Assembly (NCBI GenBank): GCA_002256995.1 | Contig: NCGX01000011.1 | Coordinates: 62,001-126,000 of the forward strand | Origin: Hydrogenophilales bacterium 16-64-40 | Lineage (GTDB): Bacteria; Pseudomonadota; Gammaproteobacteria; Burkholderiales; Thiobacillaceae | Direction: 5' to 3' | Length of the DNA stretch: 64,000 nt | In this document: positions 16,293 to 27,969 of the stretch, in pieces | How positions within the stretch are numbered: position 1 is the stretch's first letter | Layout: the number at the start of each line of letters is the position of its first letter | The notes under the pieces: model-generated | What the model was told of the DNA's origin: nothing | The model's input: the letters and a program-made list of their open reading frames with translations, nothing else | Database searches by the model: none | Position numbers and translations under genes: made by a program

Positions 16293-17179
16293 TGTTTGAT
16301 GCCGGCCAGGCGCACCCAGCCCTCGTCGACGGCCGGCGGGCCGAACGCAAACCACTCGTGGTAGACCGCCATCACGTCGTCGGCCTGTTCGGCCAGGATG
16401 CCGGACAGCACCAGTCGGCCGCCCGCGCGCACCCGGCCCGCCAGCAGCGGCGCCATGCCCTTGAGCGGATTGGTGAGGATGTTGGCGACGACGATATCGT
16501 ACTGCCCTGGCGCGAGTTCGCCAGGCAGGCAAAAGTGCGCGGTCGTCTCGTTCAGCGCGGCGTTGTCGCGCGAAGCGGTGACCGCCTGCGCGTCGATGTC
16601 GACGCCGTCGACGCGTGCTGCCCCCAGCTTGACGGCAGCGATGGCGAGGATGCCGGAGCCGCAGCCGTAGTCGAGCAGGGTTTCGCCGCCGGCGAGATGG
16701 TCGTCGAGCCAGCGCAGGCACAGCCGCGTGGTGGGATGGCTGCCGGTGCCGAAGGCGAGGCCGGGGTCGAGCTTGAGGTTGATCGCGCGGCTGTCGGGCG
16801 CTTCGTGCCAAGTCGGCACGATCCACAGGCGCGGCGAGATCGGGATGGGGTCGAACTGCGACTGGGTGAGTCGCACCCAGTCCTGCTCGGCCACGGTTTC
16901 GATGGTGAATTCGGTGGGGACGGGAATCCCCGCCAGTTTCGCCGCCGTGGCCAGCGTTTCCACCACATCGGCGTGTTCATCCAGCAGCACCAGTGCGATG
17001 CTGTGCGGCCACAGCTCGGCAGACGGGTAATCCGGCTCGCCGAACAGCGGCGTTTCGTCCGCCGTGCCGGCGTCGGCGTCTTCCAGCGACACCGACAGCG
17101 CGCCGGCTTCCACCAGCGCGTCGGACAGCAGCTCGGCCTGTTTGGAATCGACGAGGAGACGCACGGATTGCCAGGGCAT
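16289..17179 (-). CDS. prmA: Ribosomal protein L11 methyltransferase
   Basis: A 296-residue SAM-dependent methyltransferase that trimethylates ribosomal protein L11. SAM-site motifs: LDYGCGSGILAIAA near 164-177, preceded by GLAFGTGSHPTTRLC, and VVANILTNPLK near 226-236. Length is normal. Located between accC and the DUF3426 gene on the same strand, separated from accC by inverted repeat D. Confidence 0.95.
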   Translation of the reverse strand: MPWQSVRLLVDSKQAELLSDALVEAGALSVSLEDADAGTADETPLFGEPDYPSAELWPHSIALVLLDEHADVVETLATAAKLAGIPVPTEFTIETVAEQDWVRLTQSQFDPIPISPRLWIVPTWHEAPDSRAINLKLDPGLAFGTGSHPTTRLCLRWLDDHLAGGETLLDYGCGSGILAIAAVKLGAARVDGVDIDAQAVTASRDNAALNETTAHFCLPGELAPGQYDIVVANILTNPLKGMAPLLAGRVRAGGRLVLSGILAEQADDVMAVYHEWFAFGPPAVDEGWVRLAGIKQ

Positions 17180-17181
17180 AT

Positions 17182-17270
17182 TTGAGGTGAGGCTTAGGGC
17201 TTAGGCGTGGGAGGCGGGGTTGGCGGTAAAGCGTCGGCATGGCAACCCCTCACCTCTTACGCCTCTCGCC

Positions 17271-17276
<6 letters not shown>
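17182..17276. repeat. Intergenic heptad inverted repeat, copy D
   Basis: Fills the gap between accC and prmA. Left arm 17182-17221 carries GTGAGGC, TTAGGGC and TTAGGCG units; right arm 17244-17276 carries CCTCACC, CTTACGC and CTCACCC units and pairs with it imperfectly. Spacer about 22 bp. Confidence 0.6.
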
Positions 17277-18623
<1,347 letters not shown>

Positions 18624-18629
18624 GTTTTT

Positions 18630-18677
18630 TGAGGGGCTGGGCGCCTGATTCCTGGCGCCTAGCCCCTAGACTCCTCA
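18630..18677. repeat. Intergenic inverted repeat, copy E
   Basis: Fills the gap between accB and accC. Left arm TGAGGGGCTGGGCGCC (18630-18645) pairs with a right arm (18654-18677) containing GGCGCC, AGCCCC and CTCCTCA. The word used (GGGCGCC/GGGGCT) differs from copies A-D, yet the palindromic layout and position are the same. Confidence 0.6.
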
Positions 18678-19118
18678 GGCAATCACAAACAGCGGCTCGC
18701 CGTATTCAACCGGCTGGCCGTTTTCGACCAGGATGGCCTTGATCACGCCGCCCTGATCCGATTCGATTTCGTTCAAAAGCTTCATCGCTTCGATGATGCA
18801 CAGCGTGTCGCCGACATTCACGCTCTGGCCGACTTCGGCAAAGTTCTTGGAGCCGGGGGCCGGCGCGCGGTAGAAGGTGCCGACCATGGGCGAGCGCACG
18901 ATGTGGCCTTCGGGCACGGCGTCTTCCACCGGTGCCGCCGCGATCGGCGCCGCCGCCGGGGCGGGCGCGTGCATCATCTGCGGGGCGTGCATCATCATCG
19001 GCGCGCCGGCAATGCTCTTGGCAATGCGGACTTTTTCTTCGCCCTCGGTGATTTCCAGCTCGGCGATGCCGGAGGCTTCGACCAGGTCAATGAGCTTTTT
19101 CAGTTTTCTGAGATCCAT
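18675..19118 (-). CDS. accB: Biotin carboxyl carrier protein of acetyl-CoA carboxylase
   Basis: A 147-residue carrier. The N-terminal part ([20 protein letters not shown]) is followed by a Pro/Ala/Met-rich linker and the biotinyl domain with Lys113 in IEAMKLLNE. The start at 19118 fits homology and makes the gene overlap the end of aroQ by 32 bp. accC follows. Confidence 0.95.
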   Translation of the reverse strand: MDLRKLKKLIDLVEASGIAELEITEGEEKVRIAKSIAGAPMMMHAPQMMHAPAPAAAPIAAAPVEDAVPEGHIVRSPMVGTFYRAPAPGSKNFAEVGQSVNVGDTLCIIEAMKLLNEIESDQGGVIKAILVENGQPVEYGEPLFVIA

Positions 19119-19617
19119 GGGAGGTCCTGTTTTGGAGGTGGCGCAGCGCATATTCCAGCGCCAGTTCGTAACCGTGCGCGCCCAGTCCTGACACCACGCC
19201 GACCGCGAGGTCGGAAAAATACGAGTGGTGGCGGAAGGATTCGCGCGCGTAGATGTTGGAAAGATGGACTTCAACGAAAGGAATGGCAGTCGCCGCCAGC
19301 GCATCGCGCAAGGCAACGCTGGTGTGGGTGTAGCCCGCCGGGTTGATGACGATGAAATCGACCTGGTCGTGTGCGGCCTGGTGGATGCGGTCGATCAGGG
19401 CGCCTTCGTGGTTGTTCTGGAAGGTCTCGACCGCGGCGCCGACGGCTTCCCCGCGGCTGACCAACGCACGGTTGATGTCGTCGAGCGTGGCGTGGCCGTA
19501 GTGCCTGGGTTCGCGGCTGCCCAGCAAATTGAGGTTGGGGCCGTGCAGAACCAGCACGTGTGGGTGCAGACTGGGGACCGATTTGGCCGCTGCGCGGCCG
19601 GTTCGTTTAGTCGTCAT
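19087..19617 (-). CDS. aroQ: 3-dehydroquinate dehydratase, type II
   Basis: A 176-residue dodecameric enzyme of the shikimate pathway, converting 3-dehydroquinate to 3-dehydroshikimate. Motifs: [19 protein letters not shown] with the catalytic Tyr, [32 protein letters not shown]. The N-terminal 18 residues before VLVLHGP are an extension. Gene order aroQ-accB-accC is the usual one. The 3' end overlaps accB by 32 bp. Confidence 0.95.
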   Translation of the reverse strand: MTTKRTGRAAAKSVPSLHPHVLVLHGPNLNLLGSREPRHYGHATLDDINRALVSRGEAVGAAVETFQNNHEGALIDRIHQAAHDQVDFIVINPAGYTHTSVALRDALAATAIPFVEVHLSNIYARESFRHHSYFSDLAVGVVSGLGAHGYELALEYALRHLQNRTSHGSQKTEKAH

Positions 19618-19675
19618 GGCGGCGATTTTGCCGTAAATGGGGGTAAATTGTCCAGATCTTGACGCTAAGTCGCAA

Positions 19676-20230
19676 CTATGGGCCGATTTGGCGCAATGTC
19701 GTTTCCAGCGTGGCGCGCGGCAACCGCCCCAGATGGCTCAGGGCGATACTGCCGTCGCGGTCGAGCACGACCGTATAGGGTAGCGCCCCGCTTGGGTTGC
19801 CGAGCAGCCTGGCCAGGCTGTGCGCCGCCCCCTCGCCGATCAGGATCGGATAATTGACCGGCTGCTGCCGCAAAAACTGCGCGACATTGGCCGGGTTGTC
19901 GATGGCGATGCCGACGAACTCCACCCCGGCGGGCCGGAATTGGGTGCGCAGATCGGCAAAATCCGGCATTTCCTCGCGGCACGGCGCGCACCAGCTGGCC
20001 CAGAAATTCAGCACCACCACCTGCCCGCGCCATTGCGACATCGGCTGCTGTTGTCCATCAAGATCCGGAAAACCGAGCTGCCACAGGGCGGCGAGGGCGG
20101 GCGCGTCTGGCGCTTGCGGCGCGTAGCGCGCCTGCGCCAGCCAGGCGCCGGCTGCCAGCGCTGCCAGCGCCAGGGGAAGGGCATAAAGCCATTTTCTTTG
20201 CATGGGGTTGCGCGCGCCATGACCGATCAC
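19676..20230 (-). CDS. TlpA-like membrane-anchored thioredoxin
   Basis: A 184-residue protein (or 175 from the ATG at 20203, [10 protein letters not shown], which fits the signal anchor better). One N-terminal hydrophobic anchor is followed by a periplasmic thioredoxin domain with the WCAPC active site and the [11 protein letters not shown] cis-Pro region. Such proteins keep apocytochrome c cysteines reduced. It follows ccsB and resB on the same strand, which supports a role in cytochrome c maturation. Confidence 0.9.
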   Translation of the reverse strand: MIGHGARNPMQRKWLYALPLALAALAAGAWLAQARYAPQAPDAPALAALWQLGFPDLDGQQQPMSQWRGQVVVLNFWASWCAPCREEMPDFADLRTQFRPAGVEFVGIAIDNPANVAQFLRQQPVNYPILIGEGAAHSLARLLGNPSGALPYTVVLDRDGSIALSHLGRLPRATLETTLRQIGP

Positions 20231-20257
20231 CCCGCAGGGGGTGATCGTGGGGTTCGT

Positions 20258-21397
20258 TTACAGCGTGCCGTAGGAATGCAGGCCCGACAAAAACATATTC
20301 ACGCCGATGAAGGCGAAGGTGGTGACGAACAGGCCGACCACCGCCCACCACGCCAGCAGCGGGCCGCGCAGGCCCTTGACCAGACGGATGTGCAGCCAGG
20401 CTGCGTAGTTCAGCCACACGATCAGCGCCCAGGTTTCCTTCGGGTCCCACGACCAGTAGCCGCCCCAGGCTTCGGCGGCCCACATCGCGCCGAGAATGGT
20501 GGCGATGGTGAAGAAGCCAAAGCCGATCGCGATCGACTTGTACATCATGTCGTCGATCACCTCCGGCTTGGGCAGGCGGCTGGCGAGAATGCCGCGACTG
20601 GCTAGCAGGTAGGCCACCCCGAGCATGGCGGCGATGGAGAAGCCGCCATAGCCGACGAAGTTGGCGGGCACGTGGATCTTCATCCACCAGGACTTGAGCG
20701 CGGGCACCAGCGGCTGGATTTCGTGCGCGCCGCGGTCAAAGGTGTACCAGAGAATGAAGCCGACCGCCGCCGAAATCACCAGCAGCACGAATGCACCCAG
20801 CTGCCGCGTCTGACAACGCGCTTCGTAGTACAGGTACATCATTGCGGTGATGAGGCTGAACAGCACGAACACTTCGTACAGGTTGGACACCGGGATATGG
20901 CCGACGTCGGCGCCGATCAGGTAGGACTCGTACCAGCGCACCATCAGGCCGATCCAGCCCATGGTCACCGCGGACCAGGTCAGCGCGCTGCCGGTTTTCA
21001 GCGTGAAGTCCGAACGCGCCAGCAGGCCCGCCCAGTAGGTCAGGGTCGCGAACCCGAACAGCGCGCACATCCACATGATGGCGGCCTGGCTGGAGATCAG
21101 GAATCTGAGCAAGAAGGCTTCCTCCATGCGTGCGAGGTTGCCGCTGTACTGGCTGATGGCGAACAGGCTGATCGCGCCGACCACCAGAAACAACGGGCGG
21201 AACGGTTTCCAGAACCAGCCAGCCACCGCCAGTGAGGGAATCACCGCCAGCAGGATGGCTTTTTCATAGATGTCTATGTAGTCGGCGTATTGCGACAGGG
21301 CGAACAGGGCGCCCGCCGCGACGATGGCGGCGAACAGCCAGTCGAACCACGACAGGCGTTTCAATAGCGGGGCGGGTTGATTAAGGGCGAGTTCCAT
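20258..21397 (-). CDS. ccsB: System II cytochrome c biogenesis protein CcsB (CcsA/ResC type)
   Basis: A 379-residue polytopic membrane protein. The WWD-type heme-handling motif is visible near 310-325 (AWGGYWSWDPKETWALI), with flanking histidines. Together with ResB it moves heme across the membrane and attaches it to apocytochromes. It starts 3 bp after the resB stop and is followed by the TlpA-like gene, a complete System II set. Confidence 0.93.
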   Translation of the reverse strand: MELALNQPAPLLKRLSWFDWLFAAIVAAGALFALSQYADYIDIYEKAILLAVIPSLAVAGWFWKPFRPLFLVVGAISLFAISQYSGNLARMEEAFLLRFLISSQAAIMWMCALFGFATLTYWAGLLARSDFTLKTGSALTWSAVTMGWIGLMVRWYESYLIGADVGHIPVSNLYEVFVLFSLITAMMYLYYEARCQTRQLGAFVLLVISAAVGFILWYTFDRGAHEIQPLVPALKSWWMKIHVPANFVGYGGFSIAAMLGVAYLLASRGILASRLPKPEVIDDMMYKSIAIGFGFFTIATILGAMWAAEAWGGYWSWDPKETWALIVWLNYAAWLHIRLVKGLRGPLLAWWAVVGLFVTTFAFIGVNMFLSGLHSYGTL

Positions 21398-21400
21398 AGT

Positions 21401-23446
21401 TTAAGCCTCCGGATTTTTCGCGGGCGCGGATGCCGATTGGGTCAGCGTATCCAGTGCCTGCGCGTGTTGGGTGAATTCTTTTTCAAAATCGATCGTCTGC
21501 TTGGCCGACGACATCGCCAGCAGCGCGTGGCCCGGCTTGATGCGCAGCCACACCCGACGTTCGCGAACATAAAGCATGAAGAATACGCCGAGCGTCAGCA
21601 AAAGCGAACCCAGATAGACCACGTTCTGACCGGGCGACCGGGTGAGCTGCAAGCCGCTGGCCTTGACCTCGTCATACGACATCAGCTGCAGATAGACCGG
21701 CGCACCATAGACGAACATGTCGCTGATGCTGTTGAGGGTGTCGCGCACCAGCCAGCCGGAAGCGTCGTCAGACAAGGGGGCGGGCAGACCGGCTTGCTGG
21801 TTGGCAAGTTGCAGCGCCTCGAACGCGGCGAGCTCGAGGATGCGCAAATAGGTGCCCACTGCCTTTTCGCGCTCGGCCTCGGGGATGTTGTCCTCGATGA
21901 AACGCCCCAGTGACTGAAAGCCGCCTTCGGCAAACAGCGCCAGCATCTGGCTGGCGCTGAATTTCAGCTTGTCCTCGATTTCCGTGCCCCACGCCTCCTT
22001 CGGCAAGGCCTGACGGGCGAAGCGCGTGGCAATTTCGGGACGCAATTCCGCATTCAGCAGCGCACCGCGCAAGCGCATGAAGCTGTCGATCTCGCCCGCG
22101 GCATCGAGCGGCATGCGCAGGTAGCGGAAGGCCTCGTTGGGCGAATCGCGCACGCCCGACATCATGTACCAGCGGCCGTCGAGTTCCAGCGGCAGCATGT
22201 AGTTGGAGAACTCGCGCGCCTGGCCGCGCGCATCGCGCAGTTTGTACTGGAAGCTCGGGCCGACGTTGCGCAGGTGTCGGTTGTCGCTCACCGGGCTGCC
22301 GCCGAGCACGCTCATGGTGCTCTCGGTCTCGACGATGTCGCCGCCCATGTTTTCGATGTTGAACGGGCGGAAATCGATGAATTCGATCGTGTGCTCCCCT
22401 GCTTCGCTGGTTAGGGTGGCGTTTTGGTACACCGTCCCCTCGAGGGGGAAGGCGGAGGCCGTGGGGGCAAACAGATTCCAGCCGCGCAGCGTCAGGCGGG
22501 TGCCGCCGTCGGCAAAGCTTGCCTGATAGATGGCGACGCCATCGTGGATCAGCGGGTGGTTGACGGCAATCGTCGCCTCACGGACTTTGTTGCCGGCGTG
22601 GTCGAACAGCTCGACGTCGCTTTCGAAGCTCTTCGGCTGGCCCGTCGTGTAGTGCTCGATGCGAAACTGCTTCAGCGCCACGGTGAAGGGCAGTTCCTGC
22701 ACCAGATAGCCGTCGGCCACGTTGAGGAAGGCCACATCCGCGCTGGAGCCCTCGGGAATCTGCACGCTGCCGCGAAACGACGGATTCGACGGCGTCAGGC
22801 GCGAAATCGCCGGCACCTGGCTTTGCGGGATGTCGCGCGTCTCGATCTTCTTGTAGCCCAGCACCTGCTGCGCCTTGAAGATCAGGTTGCCGTCCATCAG
22901 GCCGCCGATGCAGATGATCACGATCGCCGAATGCGCCAGAAAATAGCCGAGACGGTTCCAGCTGCCGGCCTTGGCGGCGAGCAGCACGCCGTCTTCGCGC
23001 GGCAGGTTTTTGACTTTGTAGCCCTGGCCTTCCAGATAGGCCTGCGCGCTGGCGGCCAGTGCCTCGGGCGCGTGCGCGGTGACGGCTTCGTGCCGGTGCT
23101 TGAACGCGTTGAGCGACTGCTCGCTGACGTGCTCGCGAAAGCTCTTCATCTCGCGCACGAAGTTGGGCGCGTTGCGCGTGATGCACACGCTGGTGGAAAC
23201 GACGAGGAAGGTCAGGATGACCAGAAACCAGGCGGCGTGATAGACGTCGTACAGCCCCAGCTTTTCAAACACCTCAAACCAGAACGGGCCGAGCTGGATG
23301 ATGTAGTTGGCGTAGGGTTCGGACTGCTTCAGCACCGTGCCAACAATCGATGCAATCGCGAGGATGGACAGCAGGCTGATGGCGAAACGCATCGAGCTCA
23401 GCAGTTCGAACAGGGATCTGCCGAAGGAGTGGGTAGCGGTATTCAT
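21401..23446 (-). CDS. resB: System II cytochrome c biogenesis protein ResB
   Basis: About 681 residues. Three N-terminal hydrophobic helices, including [20 protein letters not shown], are followed by a large periplasmic domain and a last transmembrane helix near the C-terminus ([18 protein letters not shown]). This is the ResB/Ccs1 layout. The start at 23446 (MNTATHSFG) is preferred to 23476. Partner of ccsB in heme export and ligation. It is separated from the upstream cytochrome gene by a terminator and a short repeat region. Confidence 0.93.
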   Translation of the reverse strand: MNTATHSFGRSLFELLSSMRFAISLLSILAIASIVGTVLKQSEPYANYIIQLGPFWFEVFEKLGLYDVYHAAWFLVILTFLVVSTSVCITRNAPNFVREMKSFREHVSEQSLNAFKHRHEAVTAHAPEALAASAQAYLEGQGYKVKNLPREDGVLLAAKAGSWNRLGYFLAHSAIVIICIGGLMDGNLIFKAQQVLGYKKIETRDIPQSQVPAISRLTPSNPSFRGSVQIPEGSSADVAFLNVADGYLVQELPFTVALKQFRIEHYTTGQPKSFESDVELFDHAGNKVREATIAVNHPLIHDGVAIYQASFADGGTRLTLRGWNLFAPTASAFPLEGTVYQNATLTSEAGEHTIEFIDFRPFNIENMGGDIVETESTMSVLGGSPVSDNRHLRNVGPSFQYKLRDARGQAREFSNYMLPLELDGRWYMMSGVRDSPNEAFRYLRMPLDAAGEIDSFMRLRGALLNAELRPEIATRFARQALPKEAWGTEIEDKLKFSASQMLALFAEGGFQSLGRFIEDNIPEAEREKAVGTYLRILELAAFEALQLANQQAGLPAPLSDDASGWLVRDTLNSISDMFVYGAPVYLQLMSYDEVKASGLQLTRSPGQNVVYLGSLLLTLGVFFMLYVRERRVWLRIKPGHALLAMSSAKQTIDFEKEFTQHAQALDTLTQSASAPAKNPEA

Positions 23447-23480
23447 TGTTGGCGGCAAAAACCCTGTTGGTGACAAGTAA

Positions 23481-23504
23481 AAAGGGTGACTTGCGTCACC
23501 CTTT
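23481..23504 (-). terminator. Intrinsic terminator after the cytochrome c4 gene
   Basis: Perfect 10-bp stem AAAGGGTGAC with GTCACCCTTT around a 4-nt loop. On the minus strand a T-run follows (five Ts). It would end the cytochrome c4 transcript before resB. Confidence 0.75.
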
Positions 23505-23532
23505 CATCGACTCAGGAACGGCCAATAAGTTT

Positions 23533-23604
23533 ACCCGCAAGGGGCAGTCCGTGGCTGTAAAGACGCTAAAGCGCCAACCTCCACGCACAACCCGCAAGGG
23601 GCAG
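23533..23604. repeat. Direct 15-bp repeats in a REP-like spacer
   Basis: The 15-mer ACCCGCAAGGGGCAG occurs at 23533-23547 and again at 23590-23604. Between them lies GACGCTAAAGCGCC, which is partly inverted at the cytochrome gene end (GCTTTAGCGC near 23640). The 197-bp gap between the cytochrome and resB has no coding potential beyond this. Confidence 0.65.
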
Positions 23605-23643
23605 GACGCCGCTCCAACAAACAGCGCCGGCGCCCATCCTGCT

Positions 23644-24273
23644 TTAGCGCAAGCCCTGAATGTAAGCCGAGACCGCCTTCATGTCTGCATCCGTCATCTT
23701 GGAGGCGATGCTGCGCATCATCTTGGCCCCGTCGTTGGCGCGCGTCTCGACCCGGAAGGCGTTCAGCTGGGTATAGATGTAGTCGCCATGCTGGCCGGAC
23801 AGACGCGGGAACTGGGTGGGAATGCCCTGGCCTTGCGCGCCATGGCAGGACGCGCACGCCGGCACGCCGGCACCCTGAACCCCGCCGTGAAAGATCTTCC
23901 TGCCGAGCAGCGCCAGTTCCTGGTCCTTGGCGGTGCCGGGCTTGGGCTTCTGGGCGCTGTAATACGCGGCCAGATTCAGCATGTCCTGCGGGCTCAGCTT
24001 GGCAACGATGCCCGCCATGATCGGGTTCTTGCGCGCCCCCGACTTAAAGTCGTTGAGCTGCTTGTTGATGTATTCCGCATTGAGACCGGCCAGCTTGGGG
24101 TTGGCCGCAGCAGCGCTGTTGCCGTCCACCGCGTGGCACGCCGCGCAAACCTGGGTGACGATGCTTTCTGCCGCCTTGGGGTCGCCTTTGCTGGCCGGGC
24201 CAGCGGCGGGGGTAATGGCAAAAGCGGATGTGGCGGCCAGAGCGGCAACCAGAGAGACGACGAGTTTCATCAA
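23644..24273 (-). CDS. Di-heme cytochrome c (c4 type)
   Basis: A 209-residue periplasmic protein with a signal peptide ([18 protein letters not shown]) and two class I heme domains: CAACH at 43-47 and CASCH at 140-144, each with a downstream Met ligand region (NPIMAG and AKMMRS). This is the cytochrome c4 pattern, usually an electron donor to terminal oxidases. Either of two adjacent Met codons may be used. It is divergent from engB. Confidence 0.92.
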   Translation of the reverse strand: MMKLVVSLVAALAATSAFAITPAAGPASKGDPKAAESIVTQVCAACHAVDGNSAAAANPKLAGLNAEYINKQLNDFKSGARKNPIMAGIVAKLSPQDMLNLAAYYSAQKPKPGTAKDQELALLGRKIFHGGVQGAGVPACASCHGAQGQGIPTQFPRLSGQHGDYIYTQLNAFRVETRANDGAKMMRSIASKMTDADMKAVSAYIQGLR

Positions 24274-24327
24274 AAGCTCCTGAAGCTTGCAAAACTTGGG
24301 AAAACGGGTAGTTTAGCGGTAACTAAT

Positions 24328-24954
24328 ATGACTGCCAAGCCCGTGCTCAATCGCGCCCAATTCCATACCTCGGTCGCCCAGCTGCGCGACTTGCCCTACA
24401 GCCGTGCCGAAGTTGCGTTTGCCGGCCGTTCCAACGCCGGGAAATCGAGCGCACTCAACCTGTTGACGCGTAAGAACCGCCTGGCATACACCTCCAAAAC
24501 CCCCGGCCGCACGCAGCTTATCAATTTTTTCGAAGTGGCTGCCGACACCTATCTGGTCGACCTGCCCGGCTACGGCTACGCAAAAGTGCCGGCAGCGGTG
24601 AAGGCGAAATGGGAGGGCCTGCTGGCGCGTTACCTGCAGGAGCGCGAGGCGCTGGTCGGGATGGTGCTGATCATGGATGCGCGCCATCCGCTCACCCCGC
24701 TCGATTGGCAAATGCTCAACTGGTTCACCCCCACCGGCAAGCAGGTGCACATCCTGCTGTCGAAAGCCGACAAGCTGTCCAACAGCGAAAAGACCCTCAC
24801 CCTGCGGCGCGTCGAACAGGAACTGGCCGCGCTGGGCAACGTCACGGTGCAGCTGTTTTCCAGCTTGTCGCGCCACGGCGTCGAGCAAGCGGCGGCGGTG
24901 GTTGAAGGTTGGCTCGCCCCGGTCCCGCAGGCGGCTGAGCCGGCGGCCGAATAA
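24328..24954 (+). CDS. engB: Ribosome biogenesis GTPase EngB (YsxC/YihA)
   Basis: A 208-residue TRAFAC GTPase for large-subunit assembly. G motifs: G1 GRSNAGKSS at 33-41, G2 Thr in TPGRTQ, G3 DLPGYG near 75-80, G4 SKAD near 147. The start at 24328 fits the family length; longer upstream frame is antisense to the cytochrome gene. Confidence 0.95.
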   Translation: MTAKPVLNRAQFHTSVAQLRDLPYSRAEVAFAGRSNAGKSSALNLLTRKNRLAYTSKTPGRTQLINFFEVAADTYLVDLPGYGYAKVPAAVKAKWEGLLARYLQEREALVGMVLIMDARHPLTPLDWQMLNWFTPTGKQVHILLSKADKLSNSEKTLTLRRVEQELAALGNVTVQLFSSLSRHGVEQAAAVVEGWLAPVPQAAEPAAE

Positions 24955-24977
24955 CGGGCTGGCCCGCACAATAAAAA

Positions 24978-25033
24978 AGCCCCGACCAAGGGAGGGGCCG
25001 GGGCTGAAAAATGCCTTAAGGGGATTAAGGCAT
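24978..25033. terminator. Two tandem hairpins between engB and hemB
   Basis: Hairpin 1 (24978-25005): stem AGCCCCG with CGGGGCT, preceded by A6 on the plus strand, so on the minus strand it has a T-run. Hairpin 2 (25011-25033): perfect 9-bp stem ATGCCTTAA with TTAAGGCAT and loop GGGGA. Either an engB terminator lacking a good plus-strand T-run or a structured hemB leader. Confidence 0.5.
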
Positions 25034-25090
25034 CCCGCTCAGGGAGGAGAAGCGGGAGACGATACGAGACCGTCTGCTACTACAGAGTAG

Positions 25091-26155
<1,065 letters not shown>

Positions 26156-26229
26156 TATTCCGCCCATTGTGTCGATAGAATAAGCTCACTCTTCGCATCC
26201 GCTGCACGCGCGAAGGCCAGGAGAATAAG

Positions 26230-27015
26230 ATGGCAAGCATCCTCAAAAGTCTGTTTGCAAACCGCCAGCCGTTGCCCGCTGACGATTTCGACAAAACCAT
26301 TGTGAATATCCCGAGCCCTTACCAGCTACGGGATCTTTGCCCCGTCATGCGCGACGCCCCGGACTCGAACGAGGAAAACCTGGGCAGGCAGCAGCAGTTC
26401 AAAATCCGCCTCGCGCATTCCGACGCATCCCGCAGCGCCGCCACCATGCTGGTACAGCAACGCTATGCCTGGCGCGGCTACAAGGCGGGCGAAATCAAGA
26501 AACAGCCCAACCGGATCACCCTGGTGGCGTATCTGGCCGATCAAATTGTCGGCAGCCTGAACATCGGATACGACTCGCCAGAAGGCTTGAGCGCAGACGA
26601 ACGCTACAAGGAAGAAATGGATGCCCTGCGCGCCCAGGGGCTGAATGTCGGCGAAATCACCAAGCTGGCCATCGATGAAAATGCCGGCAGCAAGCAGGTG
26701 CTGGCCGGCATGATCAACATTGCCTATCTGTATGGGCTGATTCACGGCATCACCGACGCCGTAATCGAAGTCACCCCCCGCCACAAGCCCTTCTACCAGC
26801 GCATGCTCGACTTCCGGCAGATCGGCGACGAACGTTTCTATGCAGCGTCCAATACCAATGTCGTGCTCATGCATATCAAGCTGGCGCACATTGGCGAGCG
26901 CATCGAAGCGGTGGGCGGCAAGGGGTCGGGTACTGGCGACCGCAGCATCTACCCGTATTTTTTTGATCCGAATGACCAGCAGGGCATCATGCAACGCTTG
27001 AAGGGCGGCAGCTGA
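26230..27015 (+). CDS. FeeM-like N-acyltransferase (GNAT superfamily)
   Basis: A 261-residue soluble protein. The central part (about 60-220) follows the GNAT fold of N-acyl amino acid synthases such as FeeM: RITLVAYLADQIVGSLNIG, VGEITKLAIDENAG, and INIAYLYGLIHGITDAVIEV, then PRHKPFYQRMLDF. FeeM-type enzymes join a fatty acyl chain from ACP to an amino acid; the substrate here is unknown. The first 55 residues and the last 40 look specific to this group. A good ribosome site (AGGAG) precedes the ATG. The ThiF-like gene starts 3 bp after the stop. Confidence 0.7.
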   Translation: MASILKSLFANRQPLPADDFDKTIVNIPSPYQLRDLCPVMRDAPDSNEENLGRQQQFKIRLAHSDASRSAATMLVQQRYAWRGYKAGEIKKQPNRITLVAYLADQIVGSLNIGYDSPEGLSADERYKEEMDALRAQGLNVGEITKLAIDENAGSKQVLAGMINIAYLYGLIHGITDAVIEVTPRHKPFYQRMLDFRQIGDERFYAASNTNVVLMHIKLAHIGERIEAVGGKGSGTGDRSIYPYFFDPNDQQGIMQRLKGGS

Positions 27016-27018
27016 TTC

Positions 27019-27879
27019 ATGTTTGATTATGATGAAGCGTTTTCCCGCAACCTTGGCTGGCTGACCCCGCAGGAACAGCAGCGCCTGCGGGGCGCGCGCG
27101 TCGCCGTGGCCGGCATGGGCGGCGTCGGCGGGGTGCATGTGCAGGGCCTGGCGCGGCTCGGTGTCGGCGCGCTCAACCTGACCGATTTCGACAGCTTCGA
27201 GGTCGCCAACTTCAACCGCCAGGCGGGCGCTGCGATGTCCACCATCGGCCAGCCCAAGGTCGAGGTCATGCGCAGCTTTGCGCTCGACGTCAACCCGGAA
27301 ACCGACGTTCGCGTTTTTCCAAACGGTCTCGACGAACATAACCTGTCCGACTATCTGGACGGGGTCGACCTGTTGATCGACGCCATCGACTTCTTCGCCA
27401 ACGGCCTGCGGCCTGCGCTCTACTGCGCGGCACGCGAGCGCGGCATCCCCGTCGTCTGCTCGGCCCCCCTCGGCGCAGGTGCCTCGTTGATCTGCTTTAA
27501 GTCCGACGGCATGAGCTTCGACGATTACTTCGGCTTCGCCGGCTGCGACGACCTCACCATGGCCGTGCGTTTCATGGTCGGCATGTCGCCGCGCCTGCCG
27601 CAGCGCCATTACCTGGCTTATCCGGAAATCGTCGATTTCGTGAAGCGCCGCGTGCCTTCGCTGGGAATGGCATGTCAATTCGCTGCAGGCATGGCGGTCA
27701 CCGCCACCATGAAACTGCTGCTGCAACGCGGCGGGGTCAAGGGCGCGCCGCACACCGAGCAGTTCGACGCCTATCTGGGGCGCCACTATCGCTGCTGGCG
27801 GCCGGGCGGCTACCGCAACCCCCTGCAGAAGCTGGCCGAGGGCATCGTCGTGTCCCGGCTCAAGATCGACCGGGCCTGA
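27019..27879 (+). CDS. ThiF/E1-like adenylyltransferase
   Basis: A 286-residue Rossmann protein of the ThiF/MoeB/E1 family, which activates a carboxyl group with ATP. ATP loop GMGGVGG at about 34-40, DFDSF near 57-61, the Arg-containing FNRQAG near 64-69, and DAIDFF near 121. The zinc-binding CxxC pairs of ThiF and MoeB are absent. Cys candidates are in VVCSAPLG and FAGCDD. It overlaps functionally with no sulfur-carrier gene nearby; its partner is the FeeM-like gene 3 bp upstream. The pair ends at a strong terminator, so the two form a compact unit. Confidence 0.8.
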   Translation: MFDYDEAFSRNLGWLTPQEQQRLRGARVAVAGMGGVGGVHVQGLARLGVGALNLTDFDSFEVANFNRQAGAAMSTIGQPKVEVMRSFALDVNPETDVRVFPNGLDEHNLSDYLDGVDLLIDAIDFFANGLRPALYCAARERGIPVVCSAPLGAGASLICFKSDGMSFDDYFGFAGCDDLTMAVRFMVGMSPRLPQRHYLAYPEIVDFVKRRVPSLGMACQFAAGMAVTATMKLLLQRGGVKGAPHTEQFDAYLGRHYRCWRPGGYRNPLQKLAEGIVVSRLKIDRA

Positions 27880-27925
27880 CGCCGCTCTGATCCAGGAGCC
27901 CCACGCCGCAAACGGGCATAAAAAA

Positions 27926-27945
27926 ACCGCGCATTGCTGCGCGGT
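27926..27945. terminator. Bidirectional intrinsic terminator
   Basis: Stem ACCGCGCA with TGCGCGGT, flanked by A7 on the left and T8 on the right, so it works on both strands. It ends the FeeM/ThiF pair and the convergent PEP-CTERM gene. Confidence 0.9.
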
Positions 27946-27969
27946 TTTTTTTGCCAGCCAGCCTTGGAA

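Noticed and set aside
16293-16826. 5' extension of the DUF3426 gene
   Set aside because: The extra 178 codons are another frame of prmA; the zinc ribbon starts right at the GTG at 16292.
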